DNA of 59,731 bases from Flavobacterium azizsancarii (lineage in GTDB: Bacteria; Bacteroidota; Bacteroidia; Flavobacteriales; Flavobacteriaceae): the NCBI RefSeq assembly GCF_027980145.1, contig NZ_JAMZNK010000035.1:1-59731 (forward strand), given 5' to 3'. Shown here in pieces: positions 1 to 8,543 of the stretch. The first letter of the stretch is position 1. The number at the start of each line of letters is the position of its first letter. A program made the position numbers and the translations under genes. Under the pieces are notes generated by a model. That model made no database searches, was not told the DNA's origin, and was given only the letters and a program-made list of their open reading frames with translations.

Positions 1-107
1 ATCTATCTTAAAATGTATCGTAAATTAAGAACCGCCTTGGTACGGATCCGTATGCCGGGTGGTGTGGAAGGTCGCCTAGGGAATTAATCCCTAGGCTCCT
101 ATCCGAT
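1..107 (+). mobile_element. 3' end of a group II intron (domains V and VI)
   Basis: Positions 31-64 form a 34-nt hairpin of domain V type. The outer arms ACCGCC and GGTGGT pair with one G-U, a CGC triad sits in the 5' arm, there is a short GATC loop, and the 3' arm is bulged. Right after it, positions 74-97 form a second hairpin (GCCTAGGG/CCCTAGGC) followed by CTCCTATCCGAT, as in domain VI and the 3' splice end, ending in AT near 107. Domain V is 34 nt in essentially all group II introns. The maturase and the 5' part would lie left of the window. The intron class cannot be told from this much. Confidence 0.6.
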
Positions 108-108
108 T

Positions 109-384
109 TTATTTATTGCTGAAGCTTAAAAAGATAAAAAGCAAAACCCAAATTCCTGATATAATATAAATAGAGTTTAGGTATTGTTTGTTTTCTGATT
201 TATGATATCTGAAATAAAGAATTAGAGAATAAATTATACTCACCGGAATTGAAAGTAGAAATAATAAAAACCCTGGGCCTGGAGCGCAGACTCCACTTAG
301 ACTTCTTTTCTCTCCTATTAATGCGATTGTAAAGTAAAAGATAAAAAATAATATGGTTTTAATCTCGGGTCTAATTTTTGCCAT
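109..384 (-). CDS. small membrane protein of unknown function
   Basis: A 91-residue protein that I do not recognise. It has three hydrophobic stretches (about residues 10-24, 37-57 and 70-88) separated by basic loops, and a loop with CAPGPG near residue 33. It lies 47 nt downstream of the Lrp-type regulator on the same strand and may be co-transcribed with it. Its TAA stop ends one or two bases from the inferred 3' end of the group II intron, so the intron may have replaced the original downstream DNA or clipped the C-terminus. Codon use resembles its neighbours. Likely a real gene, with unknown role. Confidence 0.5.
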   Translation of the reverse strand: MAKIRPEIKTILFFIFYFTIALIGEKRSLSGVCAPGPGFLLFLLSIPVSIIYSLILYFRYHKSENKQYLNSIYIISGIWVLLFIFLSFSNK

Positions 385-431
385 AAAGGTTTTAAAATAT
401 TATCTAATTGACACATTATCTCATTTTCTAA

Positions 432-902
432 TTACAACTGAATCTGTCTGTCAATCTGCTGATCCAGGGAAATAAACGTTTCTGTTCTTGAAACCCCTTC
501 TATGGCTTGGATTTTAGTATTTAAAAGTTGCATTAGGTGTTCATTGTCGCGACAAATGATTTTGATTAAAACAGACCAGTTTCCTGTTGTGTAATGGCAT
601 TCCAAAACTTCGGGAATCTTTTTTAAATCCTTTACAGCTTCCGAGTTTCTTGAAGCTTTGTCAAGATAAACACCAACAAATGCCATTGTATTATATCCTA
701 AAACTTTTGGGTTTACAGTAAATTTAGAGCCTGAAATAACACCTGATTGTTCCAGTTTTTTCAAACGCTGATGAATTGCAGCTCCGGAAATACCTATTTT
801 ATTGGCGATTTGCAAAATTGGTTTTCGGGCATCATCCATTAAGTAGCGCAGGATTTCCTTGTCGATGCCGTCAATTTCAATTATAAGGGAGTTGATTTTC
901 AT
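432..902 (-). CDS. Lrp/AsnC family transcriptional regulator
   Basis: A 156-residue DNA-binding regulator. The N-terminal winged helix (IDGIDKEILRYL, then an ISGAAIHQRLKKLEQSGVI recognition region, residues 10-60) is followed by an RAM/ActR ligand-binding domain (about 70-150) with the usual YHTTGxxD-like patch here as CHYTTGNWSVLIK. Family members sense amino acids as oligomers. The ATG at 902 is preferred over the longer reading to 1001, because the upstream stretch is AT-rich non-protein-like sequence and contains a TACATTTG promoter element at 950-957, which would otherwise be inside the gene. Effector and targets cannot be read from sequence. Confidence 0.9.
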   Translation of the reverse strand: MKINSLIIEIDGIDKEILRYLMDDARKPILQIANKIGISGAAIHQRLKKLEQSGVISGSKFTVNPKVLGYNTMAFVGVYLDKASRNSEAVKDLKKIPEVLECHYTTGNWSVLIKIICRDNEHLMQLLNTKIQAIEGVSRTETFISLDQQIDRQIQL

Positions 903-1296
903 AGTTGTAGTTTGAAACTTATTTAGATGATTTGCTTTAGAATAGAAATCAAATGTAATGAAAATGCTGTGAAATAGAAAATTCCAATATTCAAATTCCA
1001 AATTCCAATTTTCTTCACTTTAAGTTCAAAGAAATAAATTCCAATTTTCTTATTTGTAAAATTTTCAACGTATTTAAAACATAGCCCAAGGTTTTAGCCT
1101 TGGGAGACGGATTGGGATAATGAATGAAAAATGATAAATTACACTCCACGGTTAAAAAACGTTGGCCATGTCAATATGTACAATGTTTAAATTTTTAAAT
1201 AAAAATAAACATGGAATTTGATTAAAAAAGAAAAATTCCAAATCCCAGCATTAAAGTTGGAATTTGGAATTTTAAAAATTGAATATTTTGAAGGGA
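903..1296. repeat. intergenic region with interspersed palindrome and terminator-like inverted repeat
   Basis: No gene is seen here. Positions 1080-1107 carry one copy of the palindromic repeat ATAGCCCAAGG...CCTTGGG that recurs near 40.1 and 48.4 kb. Positions 1232-1243 and 1262-1273 are an inverted repeat (AAATTCCAAAT / ATTTGGAATTT) just after the hemD stop, and could stop transcription of that gene. The rest is made of short AATTCCAATTT-like words common in this genome's spacers. Confidence 0.5.
950..957 (-). promoter_or_regulatory. candidate -7 element for the Lrp-type gene
   Basis: On the minus strand this reads TACATTTG, an exact match to the Bacteroidota TAnnTTTG element, about 48 nt before the ATG. 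No TTG at the expected distance is obvious, so it is supported by the -7 box only. Confidence 0.45.
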
Positions 1297-2046
1297 TTAT
1301 TTCCCTTTGTTTGCTTCGCTTATATATTTTTCCAGAGCCATTGTCATAGAAGGAGTTTCAGGAGTTGGAGCAAGAATATCGATTCTTAGTCCGTAGTCTA
1401 AAGCTTCTTTTTGAGTTGTGCTTCCAAAGACAGCAATTCGTGTTTCGTTTTGTTTAAAATCAGGAAAGTTTTTAAACAAAGATTTTATTCCGGTTGGACT
1501 AAAAAATGCTAAAACATCATAATAAACATCAGCAAGATCAGATAAGTCGCTCATTACAGTTTTGTAAAAAACAGCTTGTGTCCAGTCTACTTTGAGATTG
1601 TTTAATGTTATAGGAGCATCCGCATTCAATTGATCAGATGCCGGAAGCAGAAATTTTTCGTCTTTGTACTTTTTGATAAGAGGTGATAAATCTGCAAAAT
1701 CTTTTGCACCAACGTAAATCTTACGTTTTCTATACACAACATACTTTTGCAGGTAAAATGCAACAGCTTCAGATTGGCAGAAATATTTCAATCCTTCAGG
1801 AACTTTATAACGCATTTCATCTGCTACTCTAAAAAAATGATCCACCGCATTACGGCTTGTCAAAATTATCGCAGTATAGTGATTAAGATCGATTTTTTGC
1901 AATCGAATCTCTTTAGCATTAACCCCTTCCACATGAATAAATGGTCTGAAATCAATTTTTATTTTGTGTTTTTGTTGGAGCTCAAAGTAAGGAGAATTTT
2001 CCACTTTAGGTTCAGGCTGTGACACCAAAATTGTTTTCACTTTCAT
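1297..2046 (-). CDS. hemD: uroporphyrinogen-III synthase
   Basis: A 249-residue cytoplasmic enzyme that cyclises hydroxymethylbilane to uroporphyrinogen III in haem and sirohaem synthesis. The two-lobed HemD fold is suggested by TSRNAV (about residue 75), FFSPTGI (about 193), a FGSTTQKEA loop (about 218) and the C-terminal PTPETPSMTMALEKYI, which match the weakly conserved family landmarks. Length is normal for the family. The ATG at 2046 begins MKVKTILVSQPEP and is preferred over the in-frame start at 2085, which would overlap the DUF4271 gene. It follows DUF4271 by 14 nt and is probably co-transcribed with it, a pairing common in Flavobacteria. Confidence 0.9.
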   Translation of the reverse strand: MKVKTILVSQPEPKVENSPYFELQQKHKIKIDFRPFIHVEGVNAKEIRLQKIDLNHYTAIILTSRNAVDHFFRVADEMRYKVPEGLKYFCQSEAVAFYLQKYVVYRKRKIYVGAKDFADLSPLIKKYKDEKFLLPASDQLNADAPITLNNLKVDWTQAVFYKTVMSDLSDLADVYYDVLAFFSPTGIKSLFKNFPDFKQNETRIAVFGSTTQKEALDYGLRIDILAPTPETPSMTMALEKYISEANKGK

Positions 2047-2060
2047 ATTATAAACATTTT

Positions 2061-2753
2061 CTAAGCACTCCCTTTTGTAATCCAATAATAGAGAAAATAA
2101 TAAGGTGCTATTTCAAGAGCGCAAAGATATAAAATAAAATAAAATAACTTGCTGATTATTACGTTTTGATATGTTTTTATTGAAATAAAATATGAGTATA
2201 GGCTGATACATAGCGAAATACCTATGATTGCAAGCGGTATAATTTTAGGAATATTGTCATAATAAAACAAAATAGCATTAATAGGAAGGATTAAAACGCC
2301 AATATAAGTTCTATAGGTAACTTTTTGTAAGTTAAAAAGATCAGCAAACTCATCGATGTTGAATGAAGTTGCAACAATTTTCTCGATTAAAAACTTTGCC
2401 AGAATAAAATAAAGCAAAAAAGTTGCGATCTGAATGAATAAAATCCAATCTGTTTTTAAGATGCTGTAAGTTCCGGTTTTATCATCCTGTGAAAAGATGT
2501 GCATCGTTAACTGAATGAAAAAAGCATACGAAACAACTTGCACGAAAAACAAGCCTACCGTAAAGCTGCTTTTTAAATGGTTGTTATCACGATATATTTT
2601 TGCGTATTTGTCTGAAAAAATAAGCCTGCTAAATTCACTAAATCTGGTTTCATATGCAGATTTAGTCATAGCAACTACAGCAAAGGTCAACACAAATAAA
2701 AGTGTTGCCCAGTCTTTGTTTTCGATAATTCGAGGGTGAAGTTGTTCAATCAT
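2061..2753 (-). CDS. DUF4271 family integral membrane protein
   Basis: A 230-residue inner-membrane protein with about six hydrophobic segments (near residues 16-33, 66-90, 103-123, 150-168, 172-192 and 203-225). The N-terminal part (ENKDWATLLF, then an FSRLIFSDKYAKIY loop) is typical of the DUF4271 family of Bacteroidota. It lies directly upstream of hemD on the same strand with a 14-nt gap, so the two likely share a transcript. No enzymatic motif is visible and the function is unknown. The start at 2753 is the only reasonable ATG before the first membrane segment. Confidence 0.85.
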   Translation of the reverse strand: MIEQLHPRIIENKDWATLLFVLTFAVVAMTKSAYETRFSEFSRLIFSDKYAKIYRDNNHLKSSFTVGLFFVQVVSYAFFIQLTMHIFSQDDKTGTYSILKTDWILFIQIATFLLYFILAKFLIEKIVATSFNIDEFADLFNLQKVTYRTYIGVLILPINAILFYYDNIPKIIPLAIIGISLCISLYSYFISIKTYQNVIISKLFYFILYLCALEIAPYYFLYYWITKGSA

Positions 2754-2830
2754 AACGCCACAAAATTAGTAATTTTTTGTCTCAATACTTTTATTATATA
2801 TTTATTATGAATCAAATGCTATAAAAAGTT

Positions 2831-2838
2831 TACTTTTG
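2831..2838 (+). promoter_or_regulatory. candidate -7 element for the GT2 gene
   Basis: TACTTTTG matches TAnnTTTG and lies 21 nt before the ATG at 2860. No good TTG was found at 19 nt upstream. Confidence 0.4.
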
Positions 2839-2859
2839 CGATGAAATTTACGCAGAAAA

Positions 2860-3585
2860 ATGAATGATTGTATTGTCATAATTCCCACTTACAACGAAAT
2901 CGAAAATATTGAAAGTATAGTTAGAGCTGTTCTTTCACAACATAAGCCTTTTCATCTTTTAATTATCGATGATAATTCGCCGGATCATACGGCTGATAAG
3001 GTTATTGCGTTGCAGGAAGAATTTCCGGACAGGTTATTTTTAGAGAAAAGAGCTAAAAAAGCAGGTTTAGGAACCGCTTATGTTCACGGTTTTAAATGGG
3101 CTCTTGAACGCCAATATGATTTCATTTTTGAAATGGACGCTGATTTTTCTCACAACCCCAATGATCTTGAAAAATTGTTTGATGCTTGTCATTTTGGCGG
3201 AGCAGACTTAGCTATTGGTTCTCGTTATGTAACCGGTGTAAACGTTGTAAACTGGCCCTTGAGCCGTGTTTTAATGTCTTATTTTGCATCTGTTTACGTG
3301 AAGTTTATTACCGGAATGAAAATTCATGATGCTACAGCCGGATTTGTTTGTTACAAAAGAGAAGTTCTGGAAAAAATCAATCTTAATAAAATTAAATTTG
3401 TGGGCTATGCCTTTCAGATCGAAATGAAATACAGGACTTACTGTGCTAAATTTGAAATTACCGAGGTGCCAATTATTTTTACGGACAGAACCAAGGGAGT
3501 TTCAAAAATGAGCAATGCCATTATCAAAGAAGCTATTCTGGGTGTAATTTCATTAAGATTAAAAAAATTAGTCAATACCTTATAA
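2860..3585 (+). CDS. polyprenol/dolichyl-phosphate mannose synthase-like glycosyltransferase (GT2)
   Basis: A 241-residue GT-A glycosyltransferase of the DPM1 type, expected to move a sugar from a nucleotide sugar to a polyprenyl phosphate at the inner face of the membrane. Visible landmarks are IIPTYNE (7-13), the nucleotide-binding DDNSPD (37-42), the metal-binding MDADFSHNP (92-100) and GSRYVTG. It lacks C-terminal membrane segments, so it is the short soluble form. It starts the run GT2, pyrC, DUF4296, with only 7 nt to pyrC. Sugar specificity is inferred from family resemblance only. Confidence 0.88.
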   Translation: MNDCIVIIPTYNEIENIESIVRAVLSQHKPFHLLIIDDNSPDHTADKVIALQEEFPDRLFLEKRAKKAGLGTAYVHGFKWALERQYDFIFEMDADFSHNPNDLEKLFDACHFGGADLAIGSRYVTGVNVVNWPLSRVLMSYFASVYVKFITGMKIHDATAGFVCYKREVLEKINLNKIKFVGYAFQIEMKYRTYCAKFEITEVPIIFTDRTKGVSKMSNAIIKEAILGVISLRLKKLVNTL

Positions 3586-3592
3586 TACCACT

Positions 3593-4939
3593 ATGGCGAT
3601 GAACAGGATTTTAATAAAGAATGCTAAAATTGTAAACGAAGGATCTATTTTTGAAGGTGATGTTTTGATCGAAAACGATTTGATCGTTGAGGTTGCAGAC
3701 AGCATTAGCTTAAAAACATCAGATTGTAAAGTGATCGATGCTGAAGGAAGTTACTTAATGCCGGGTGCAATCGATGACCAGGTACATTTTAGAGAGCCTG
3801 GATTAACACATAAAGGCGATATCGAATCAGAATCAAGAGCGGCAGTTGCTGGGGGAATTACTTCTTTTATCGAACAGCCCAATACAGTTCCCAACGCTGT
3901 TACTCAGGAAATCTTAGAAGATAAATATCAAATTGCAGCCGTAAAATCATTTGCGAATTATTCGTTTATGATGGGGGCAACCAATGATAATCTTGAAGAA
4001 GTTTTAAAAACAAACCCTAAAAATGTTGCAGGAATCAAGATTTTTCTAGGATCTTCGACAGGAAATATGTTGGTCGATAATGAAGCGACTTTAGAAAAAA
4101 TATTCTCAAGTACACCAATGTTAATTGCTGTACATTGTGAAGATGAAACTACAATTCAAAATAATCTTGCTGCATTCAAAGAGCAATATGGTGATGATGT
4201 TCCGGTTACGGCGCACCATTTGATTCGTAGTGCAGAGGCTTGTTATATTTCGTCATCAAAAGCTGTTGCTCTGGCGAAAAAAACAGGAGCGCGTTTGCAT
4301 ATCTTTCATCTTTCGACTGCGAAAGAAATGGAATTGTTTACGAATAAAATTCCGTTAGAAGATAAAAAGATTACTGCTGAGGTTTGCGTACATCACCTTT
4401 GGTTCACTGATGAAGATTATAAAACAAAAGGAAACTTTATTAAATGGAACCCTGCTGTTAAAACGGCTGAAGACAGAGCAGAACTTTGGAAAGCTTTGAA
4501 TGACGGACGTATTGATGTAATTGCTACAGACCATGCGCCTCATACAAAAGAAGAAAAAATGCAATCTTATCTTAATGCGCCGTCAGGAGGTCCGCTTGTG
4601 CAACATGCTGTAGTGGCAATGTTTGAAGCGCATCATCAGGGAAAAATTAGCGTGGAGAAAATCGTGGAGAAAATGTGCCACAATCCGGCTAAAATTTTCA
4701 AAATAGAAAAAAGAGGATTTGTTAAAGAAGGTTATTTTGCTGATTTGGTAATTGTAAACCCAAGTTTGCCATGGAGCGTAAAACCGGAAAATATCCTGGC
4801 AAAATGCGGTTGGTCGCCTTTTGAGAATTATACTTTTAAATCAAGGATTACACACACTTTTGTAAATGGTCAGATGGTGTATAATAACTTTAAAGTAAAA
4901 GATATCCGCGCTGGAAAAAGATTATTGTTTGATAGATAA
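3593..4939 (+). CDS. pyrC: dihydroorotase
   Basis: A 448-residue amidohydrolase that closes carbamoyl aspartate to dihydroorotate in pyrimidine synthesis. Expected metal ligands are K149 (carboxylated, GIKIFLGSS), H181 (VHCED), H239 (HIFHLS) and D313 (ATDHAPH). The usual D-x-H-x-H entry motif reads DDQVHFREPG (61-70), so the first His is Gln (Q63) and only H65 remains. From memory the same DDQVHFREPG occurs in other Bacteroidota dihydroorotases, so this seems a lineage trait and not decay. A second ATG two codons downstream (3599) is equally possible as start. It sits between the GT2 gene and the DUF4296 gene with gaps of 7 and 9 nt. Confidence 0.92.
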   Translation: MAMNRILIKNAKIVNEGSIFEGDVLIENDLIVEVADSISLKTSDCKVIDAEGSYLMPGAIDDQVHFREPGLTHKGDIESESRAAVAGGITSFIEQPNTVPNAVTQEILEDKYQIAAVKSFANYSFMMGATNDNLEEVLKTNPKNVAGIKIFLGSSTGNMLVDNEATLEKIFSSTPMLIAVHCEDETTIQNNLAAFKEQYGDDVPVTAHHLIRSAEACYISSSKAVALAKKTGARLHIFHLSTAKEMELFTNKIPLEDKKITAEVCVHHLWFTDEDYKTKGNFIKWNPAVKTAEDRAELWKALNDGRIDVIATDHAPHTKEEKMQSYLNAPSGGPLVQHAVVAMFEAHHQGKISVEKIVEKMCHNPAKIFKIEKRGFVKEGYFADLVIVNPSLPWSVKPENILAKCGWSPFENYTFKSRITHTFVNGQMVYNNFKVKDIRAGKRLLFDR

Positions 4940-4948
4940 AAAGCTGAG

Positions 4949-5428
4949 ATGAAGAATTGTATAGTAATAATATTGGTTGTGTTTCTTTCTGTAAGTTGTA
5001 AAAAAGAGTTGGTCAAACAACCTGCAAAACTTATTGAGAAAGAAAAGATGATTGATATTATGTATGATCTGTCTCTTCTGGATGCTATGAGATATCAAAA
5101 TCCATTGTCATTAGATTCTATTGATACTAATCCGGTTAAGTTTATTTTGCAAAAATATAAAGTAGACAGTTTGCAGTTTGCTCAGAGTAATATGTACTAC
5201 GCGACAGATTATGAGACTTACAAGGAAATGTTTGATGAAATTGGCAAAAGACTTGCTGTTGATCAAAGAGCTACAGATTCAATAGTGAAAATTGAAGATA
5301 AAAAGGCAGCGAAAGAAAAGAAAAACAAAGCCAAGGATACGATTAAAGATCTTGTTAAGAAACCTATGAAAGAACAAGTCAATATAGATTCTATAAAACA
5401 ATTAATACAATCAAGAAAGAAGAGATAA
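4949..5428 (+). CDS. DUF4296 lipoprotein
   Basis: A 159-residue exported lipoprotein. The signal peptide ends in a lipobox-like FLSVSC (Cys at 17), followed by a conserved block IEKEKMIDIMYDLSLLDA typical of DUF4296 in Bacteroidota. The C-terminal third (from about residue 110) is very rich in Lys and Asp/Glu and probably disordered. It follows pyrC by 9 nt in the same direction, so it likely shares its transcript. Function is unknown. It converges with the epimerase gene, only 2 nt separating the two stop codons. Confidence 0.82.
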   Translation: MKNCIVIILVVFLSVSCKKELVKQPAKLIEKEKMIDIMYDLSLLDAMRYQNPLSLDSIDTNPVKFILQKYKVDSLQFAQSNMYYATDYETYKEMFDEIGKRLAVDQRATDSIVKIEDKKAAKEKKNKAKDTIKDLVKKPMKEQVNIDSIKQLIQSRKKR

Positions 5429-5430
5429 TT

Positions 5431-6432
5431 TTATAATTTCGAAGTATCCTTTATATATTGATGTACATCTAAAAAAACCGTTCTCAGAGCGGTTTTTATT
5501 TTTTCATTCGAATACAAATTTTTAGAATAAGAAGCTTTTGCAGTTGCTTTAGTGAGACGTCTTTTTTGAAGAAATAAAGTTGAAAATCCCAAATCTGCCA
5601 TCCAAAGAAAATTCATAAGCAATGGTTTAGCATGAGTACTTGGTTTTTTTACTTTTAGAGTATCAGCAATTGTATTGAGGATATCGCGAAAAACAATATT
5701 GTCGGCAATTAAAGTAAAGCGTTCGTTTTTGATGTCGCTTTTCATTAGTTCGTGCGAAATTCTTACTACGTCATCAATTGCTATAAAACCGGTGTTTCCC
5801 AGCGTGTAAAAAGAAAGTCCATTAGCCACTTTTCGGTACAATTCGCTGCTTCCCTCATCGAAAATTTTTGTTGTGGATATTGGTCCTAAAATCACGCCTG
5901 GATTTATGATCATCACATCAAGTCCTTCCTGAAGTCCGCGCCAGACTTCCATTTCTGCACCATATTTAGAAATAGCATAATCACTATGGGGTTTCTCCGG
6001 ATTCCAGTCTGTTTCTTCGGTAATATAAGTTTCGTGAGGAGCAATATCGCCTAAAGCTGCAATAGAACTTATAAAACAGAATTTCTTTATTCCTTTAGCA
6101 ATAGAAAAATTAACCATATTGGCAGTTCCCTCAATATTAGTTTTTCGAAGTAGTTCTTCATCTTTGGGATCGAAAGAGATAAAAGCAGCACAATGGTAGA
6201 CGTAATCAATATCGATAAAAGCAATTTCTAAAGAAGGAACATCTAAAATATCGGCTTCAAGCCAATTGATTTTTTCGAACAAATCCCCTTTTTTATATAA
6301 GTCAAAAACGGCTTTTGTCTTTTGAATGTTTTTTTGGTTTCGGTATGTAGCCCGAACACTTTCTCCATTTTCAATTAAATGAAGTAATAAATGCGCACCA
6401 ACTAAACCTGTTCCTCCAGTTACTAATACCAT
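5431..6432 (-). CDS. NAD-dependent epimerase/dehydratase (extended SDR)
   Basis: A 333-residue Rossmann-fold enzyme of the extended short-chain dehydrogenase group. The N-terminal VTGGTGLVGAHLL (residues 3-15) binds NAD(P); ISSIAALG gives the catalytic Ser region and YAISKYGAE contains the YxxxK pair (near residue 155). HCAAFISF is the usual structural motif after the fourth strand. The substrate is unknown: family members act on nucleotide sugars, dihydroflavonol-like compounds or sterols. The ATG at 6432 places the glycine motif at the extreme N-terminus as usual; the longer reading to 6465 adds 11 unconserved residues. It lies between convergent and divergent neighbours, so it is probably monocistronic. 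Confidence 0.85.
   Translation of the reverse strand: MVLVTGGTGLVGAHLLLHLIENGESVRATYRNQKNIQKTKAVFDLYKKGDLFEKINWLEADILDVPSLEIAFIDIDYVYHCAAFISFDPKDEELLRKTNIEGTANMVNFSIAKGIKKFCFISSIAALGDIAPHETYITEETDWNPEKPHSDYAISKYGAEMEVWRGLQEGLDVMIINPGVILGPISTTKIFDEGSSELYRKVANGLSFYTLGNTGFIAIDDVVRISHELMKSDIKNERFTLIADNIVFRDILNTIADTLKVKKPSTHAKPLLMNFLWMADLGFSTLFLQKRRLTKATAKASYSKNLYSNEKIKTALRTVFLDVHQYIKDTSKL
5472..5502 (+). terminator. terminator of the GT2-pyrC-DUF4296 run, inside the opposing gene
   Basis: AAAAACCG, an 8-9-nt loop, then CGGTTTTT and more T. The hairpin lies within the last codons of the convergent epimerase gene, so the same DNA encodes protein on the minus strand and can stop plus-strand transcription. 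Confidence 0.6.
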
Positions 6433-6604
6433 TTTGTAAATATACCGATTTTGCCACAAAGGCACAAAGACACAAAGTTTTTTGTTCGTTTTTTTGCTGC
6501 AAAGACAAAAAGGTCATAATTGTTATTTGTTTTAATAGAAAGGCAGTGCGATCAGTTTTCTTATTTATTTCCTTTGAGTCTTAGTGTCTTTGTAGCATTG
6601 CTTT

Positions 6605-6635
6605 TTGATTTTGATATTGACATTGATTACATTTG
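6605..6635 (+). promoter_or_regulatory. tyrS promoter
   Basis: TTG at 6605-6607, 20-nt spacer, then TACATTTG at 6628-6635 (exact TAnnTTTG). It lies 17 nt before the ATG at 6653 and argues against the longer reading frame that starts at 6605. Confidence 0.65.
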
Positions 6636-6652
6636 CACAAATTATTTTAAAA

Positions 6653-7948
6653 ATGAAGAATCTAGTTGAAGAATTAAAGTGGCGAGGGTTATATCATGAT
6701 AGCATGCCAGGAACGGAAGAACAATTGCTTAAAGAAGTAACAACGGCATATATAGGTTTTGATCCAACGGCAGATTCACTACATATTGGTAGTATGGTTC
6801 AGATTATTTTATTGGTTCACTTAAACAGAACGGGGCATAAAGCAATCGCTTTGGTTGGAGGTGCGACCGGAATGATTGGTGATCCGTCTGGGAAATCTGA
6901 CGAAAGAAATTTGTTGAACGAAGAGACTTTGGCTAAAAACGTTGCAGGAATAAAAAGTGTTTTATCCCGTTTCTTAGACTTTAATTCAAAAGAAGCAAAT
7001 GCTCCCGTTATGGTGAATAACTATGACTGGATGAAAGAATTCTCGTTTATTGATTTTGCACGTGAAGTTGGAAAACGTATCACGGTAAATTATATGATGG
7101 CGAAGGATTCAGTAAAAAAGAGATTGGCCGGAGAAGGCGAAGGAATGTCTTTTACAGAGTTTACTTATCAATTGATTCAGGGTTACGATTTTTATCATTT
7201 ATATAAAAACAACAATTGCGTTTTGCAAATGGGTGGTTCTGATCAATGGGGTAATATTACTACCGGAACAGAATTAGTTCGCAGAATGGGTGGAGAAGGT
7301 GCGAAAGCTTTTGCATTGACAACGCCATTAATCACAAAAGCAGACGGTTCTAAATTTGGGAAATCTGAAGGTGGAAATGTTTGGTTGGATGCTGATAAAA
7401 CTTCGGTATATAAATTTTACCAGTTTTGGGTAAATGCAACAGATGTTGATGCTGAGAAATACATTAAAATCTTTACTTTTTTGGATAAGGAAACGATTGA
7501 TGTTTTAATCGAAGAGCATAAAGCAGCGCCACATTTAAGAGTTTTACAAAAGAAACTGGCTGAGGAAATCACCATTTTTGTTCATTCTGAAGAAGAATTA
7601 GAGAAAGCAATACAGGCTTCGAATATCTTGTTTGGAAACTCTACTGCAGATGATTTGAAAAAATTAGATGAAACTACTTTTTTAGAAGTTTTTGATGGAG
7701 TTCCACAAGCTGAAATCACCAAAGCTGATTTAGAAAATGGATTGGATATTGTTACTGTTTTAAACGAAAAAACAGGTTTCTTTAAATCAAACGGAGAGGC
7801 GAGAAGAGCTTTGACAGCAAACTCAATTTCTGTAAACAGAGAAAAAATTAAAGAAGATTTTGTATTAACAGCAAATGATTTAATCAATAATCAGTTTGTG
7901 TTGTTGCAAAGTGGAAAGAAAAATTATTTTGTGATTAGAGTAGTTTAG
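6653..7948 (+). CDS. tyrS: tyrosyl-tRNA synthetase
   Basis: A 431-residue class I aminoacyl-tRNA synthetase charging tRNA-Tyr. HIGS (44-47) is the HIGH signature, KFGKSEGG (about residue 235) is the KMSKS loop, and QLIQGYDFYHL with QMGGSDQWGNI is the tyrosine-binding core. The C-terminal part (about 355-431) is an S4-like RNA-binding domain. The ATG at 6653 follows the promoter and gives the usual MKNLVEELKWRGL start. Length is standard for the bacterial TyrRS1 type. Confidence 0.96.
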   Translation: MKNLVEELKWRGLYHDSMPGTEEQLLKEVTTAYIGFDPTADSLHIGSMVQIILLVHLNRTGHKAIALVGGATGMIGDPSGKSDERNLLNEETLAKNVAGIKSVLSRFLDFNSKEANAPVMVNNYDWMKEFSFIDFAREVGKRITVNYMMAKDSVKKRLAGEGEGMSFTEFTYQLIQGYDFYHLYKNNNCVLQMGGSDQWGNITTGTELVRRMGGEGAKAFALTTPLITKADGSKFGKSEGGNVWLDADKTSVYKFYQFWVNATDVDAEKYIKIFTFLDKETIDVLIEEHKAAPHLRVLQKKLAEEITIFVHSEEELEKAIQASNILFGNSTADDLKKLDETTFLEVFDGVPQAEITKADLENGLDIVTVLNEKTGFFKSNGEARRALTANSISVNREKIKEDFVLTANDLINNQFVLLQSGKKNYFVIRVV

Positions 7949-8011
7949 TCGTTTGTTGAAGGTCAAAAGCGATTTAACGAATAAACAAATTGACGATTAA
8001 CCTTTTTTATA

Positions 8012-8053
8012 AAAACGTCCCAATACCTCGAAAGAGTTGTTGGGATTTTTTTT
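8012..8053 (+). terminator. tyrS terminator that is a copy of luxE-like coding sequence
   Basis: The hairpin TCCCAA...CTC-GAAA-GAG...TTGGGA is followed by eight or more T, 64 nt after the tyrS stop, so it works on paper as a terminator. Its 35 nt at 8012-8046 are identical to 8586-8620, which is inside the 3' end of the LuxE-like gene on the minus strand. It is either a remnant of that gene or a partial duplication. Confidence 0.65.
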
Positions 8054-8144
8054 GTTTTATCTTTTTTTTAGTGACAGAGTAATTATTTGTGCGTAGAATC
8101 GTATAAAAACCTATATTAGTGGCTTGTTACTTAAAACCTAATTT

Positions 8145-8489
8145 ATGATTGGACTTTTATTTTTATATTGGATTTGGAAAGCATTCGCTAATTTGGCGCT
8201 TGAATATGGTAAAAATAAGTGGGCTTATTTCTTTTTTGGATTAGTGTCTTATTATGGGGGAACTATTGTTGCTGGATTTATTGTTGCTATTGGATTAGCG
8301 CTTGTCAATGGTTTTGATTCTCTTGGTAATGAAGATTTTGTAGATCCAATTTGGAATCTATTTTATATACTTTTTGGAGGATTAAGTTGTTACGGCATTT
8401 ATAAGTTTCTGGAAAATAAAGCAGAAAAGGAAAGAGAATTAAATAAAAAGGATGGCATTGAAAATATAGGTGTATACAGTGAAGATTAA
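8145..8489 (+). CDS. small integral membrane protein, hypothetical
   Basis: A 114-residue protein that I do not recognise. It has an amphipathic N-terminal segment (2-20), a long hydrophobic stretch (about 27-54, including FFFGLVSYYGGTIVAGF) and another at about 68-86, then a charged tail rich in Glu and Lys. Codon use is like the neighbours. It lies between two copies of a 35-nt sequence (8012-8046 and 8586-8620), which suggests that this gene entered, or was bracketed by, a local duplication. No partner gene gives a clue to function. Confidence 0.6.
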   Translation: MIGLLFLYWIWKAFANLALEYGKNKWAYFFFGLVSYYGGTIVAGFIVAIGLALVNGFDSLGNEDFVDPIWNLFYILFGGLSCYGIYKFLENKAEKERELNKKDGIENIGVYSED

Positions 8490-8543
8490 TTTTTGATTTA
8501 GTGTTAATTCGGTTTACCGATTAAACAAATCAACGATGCAACA

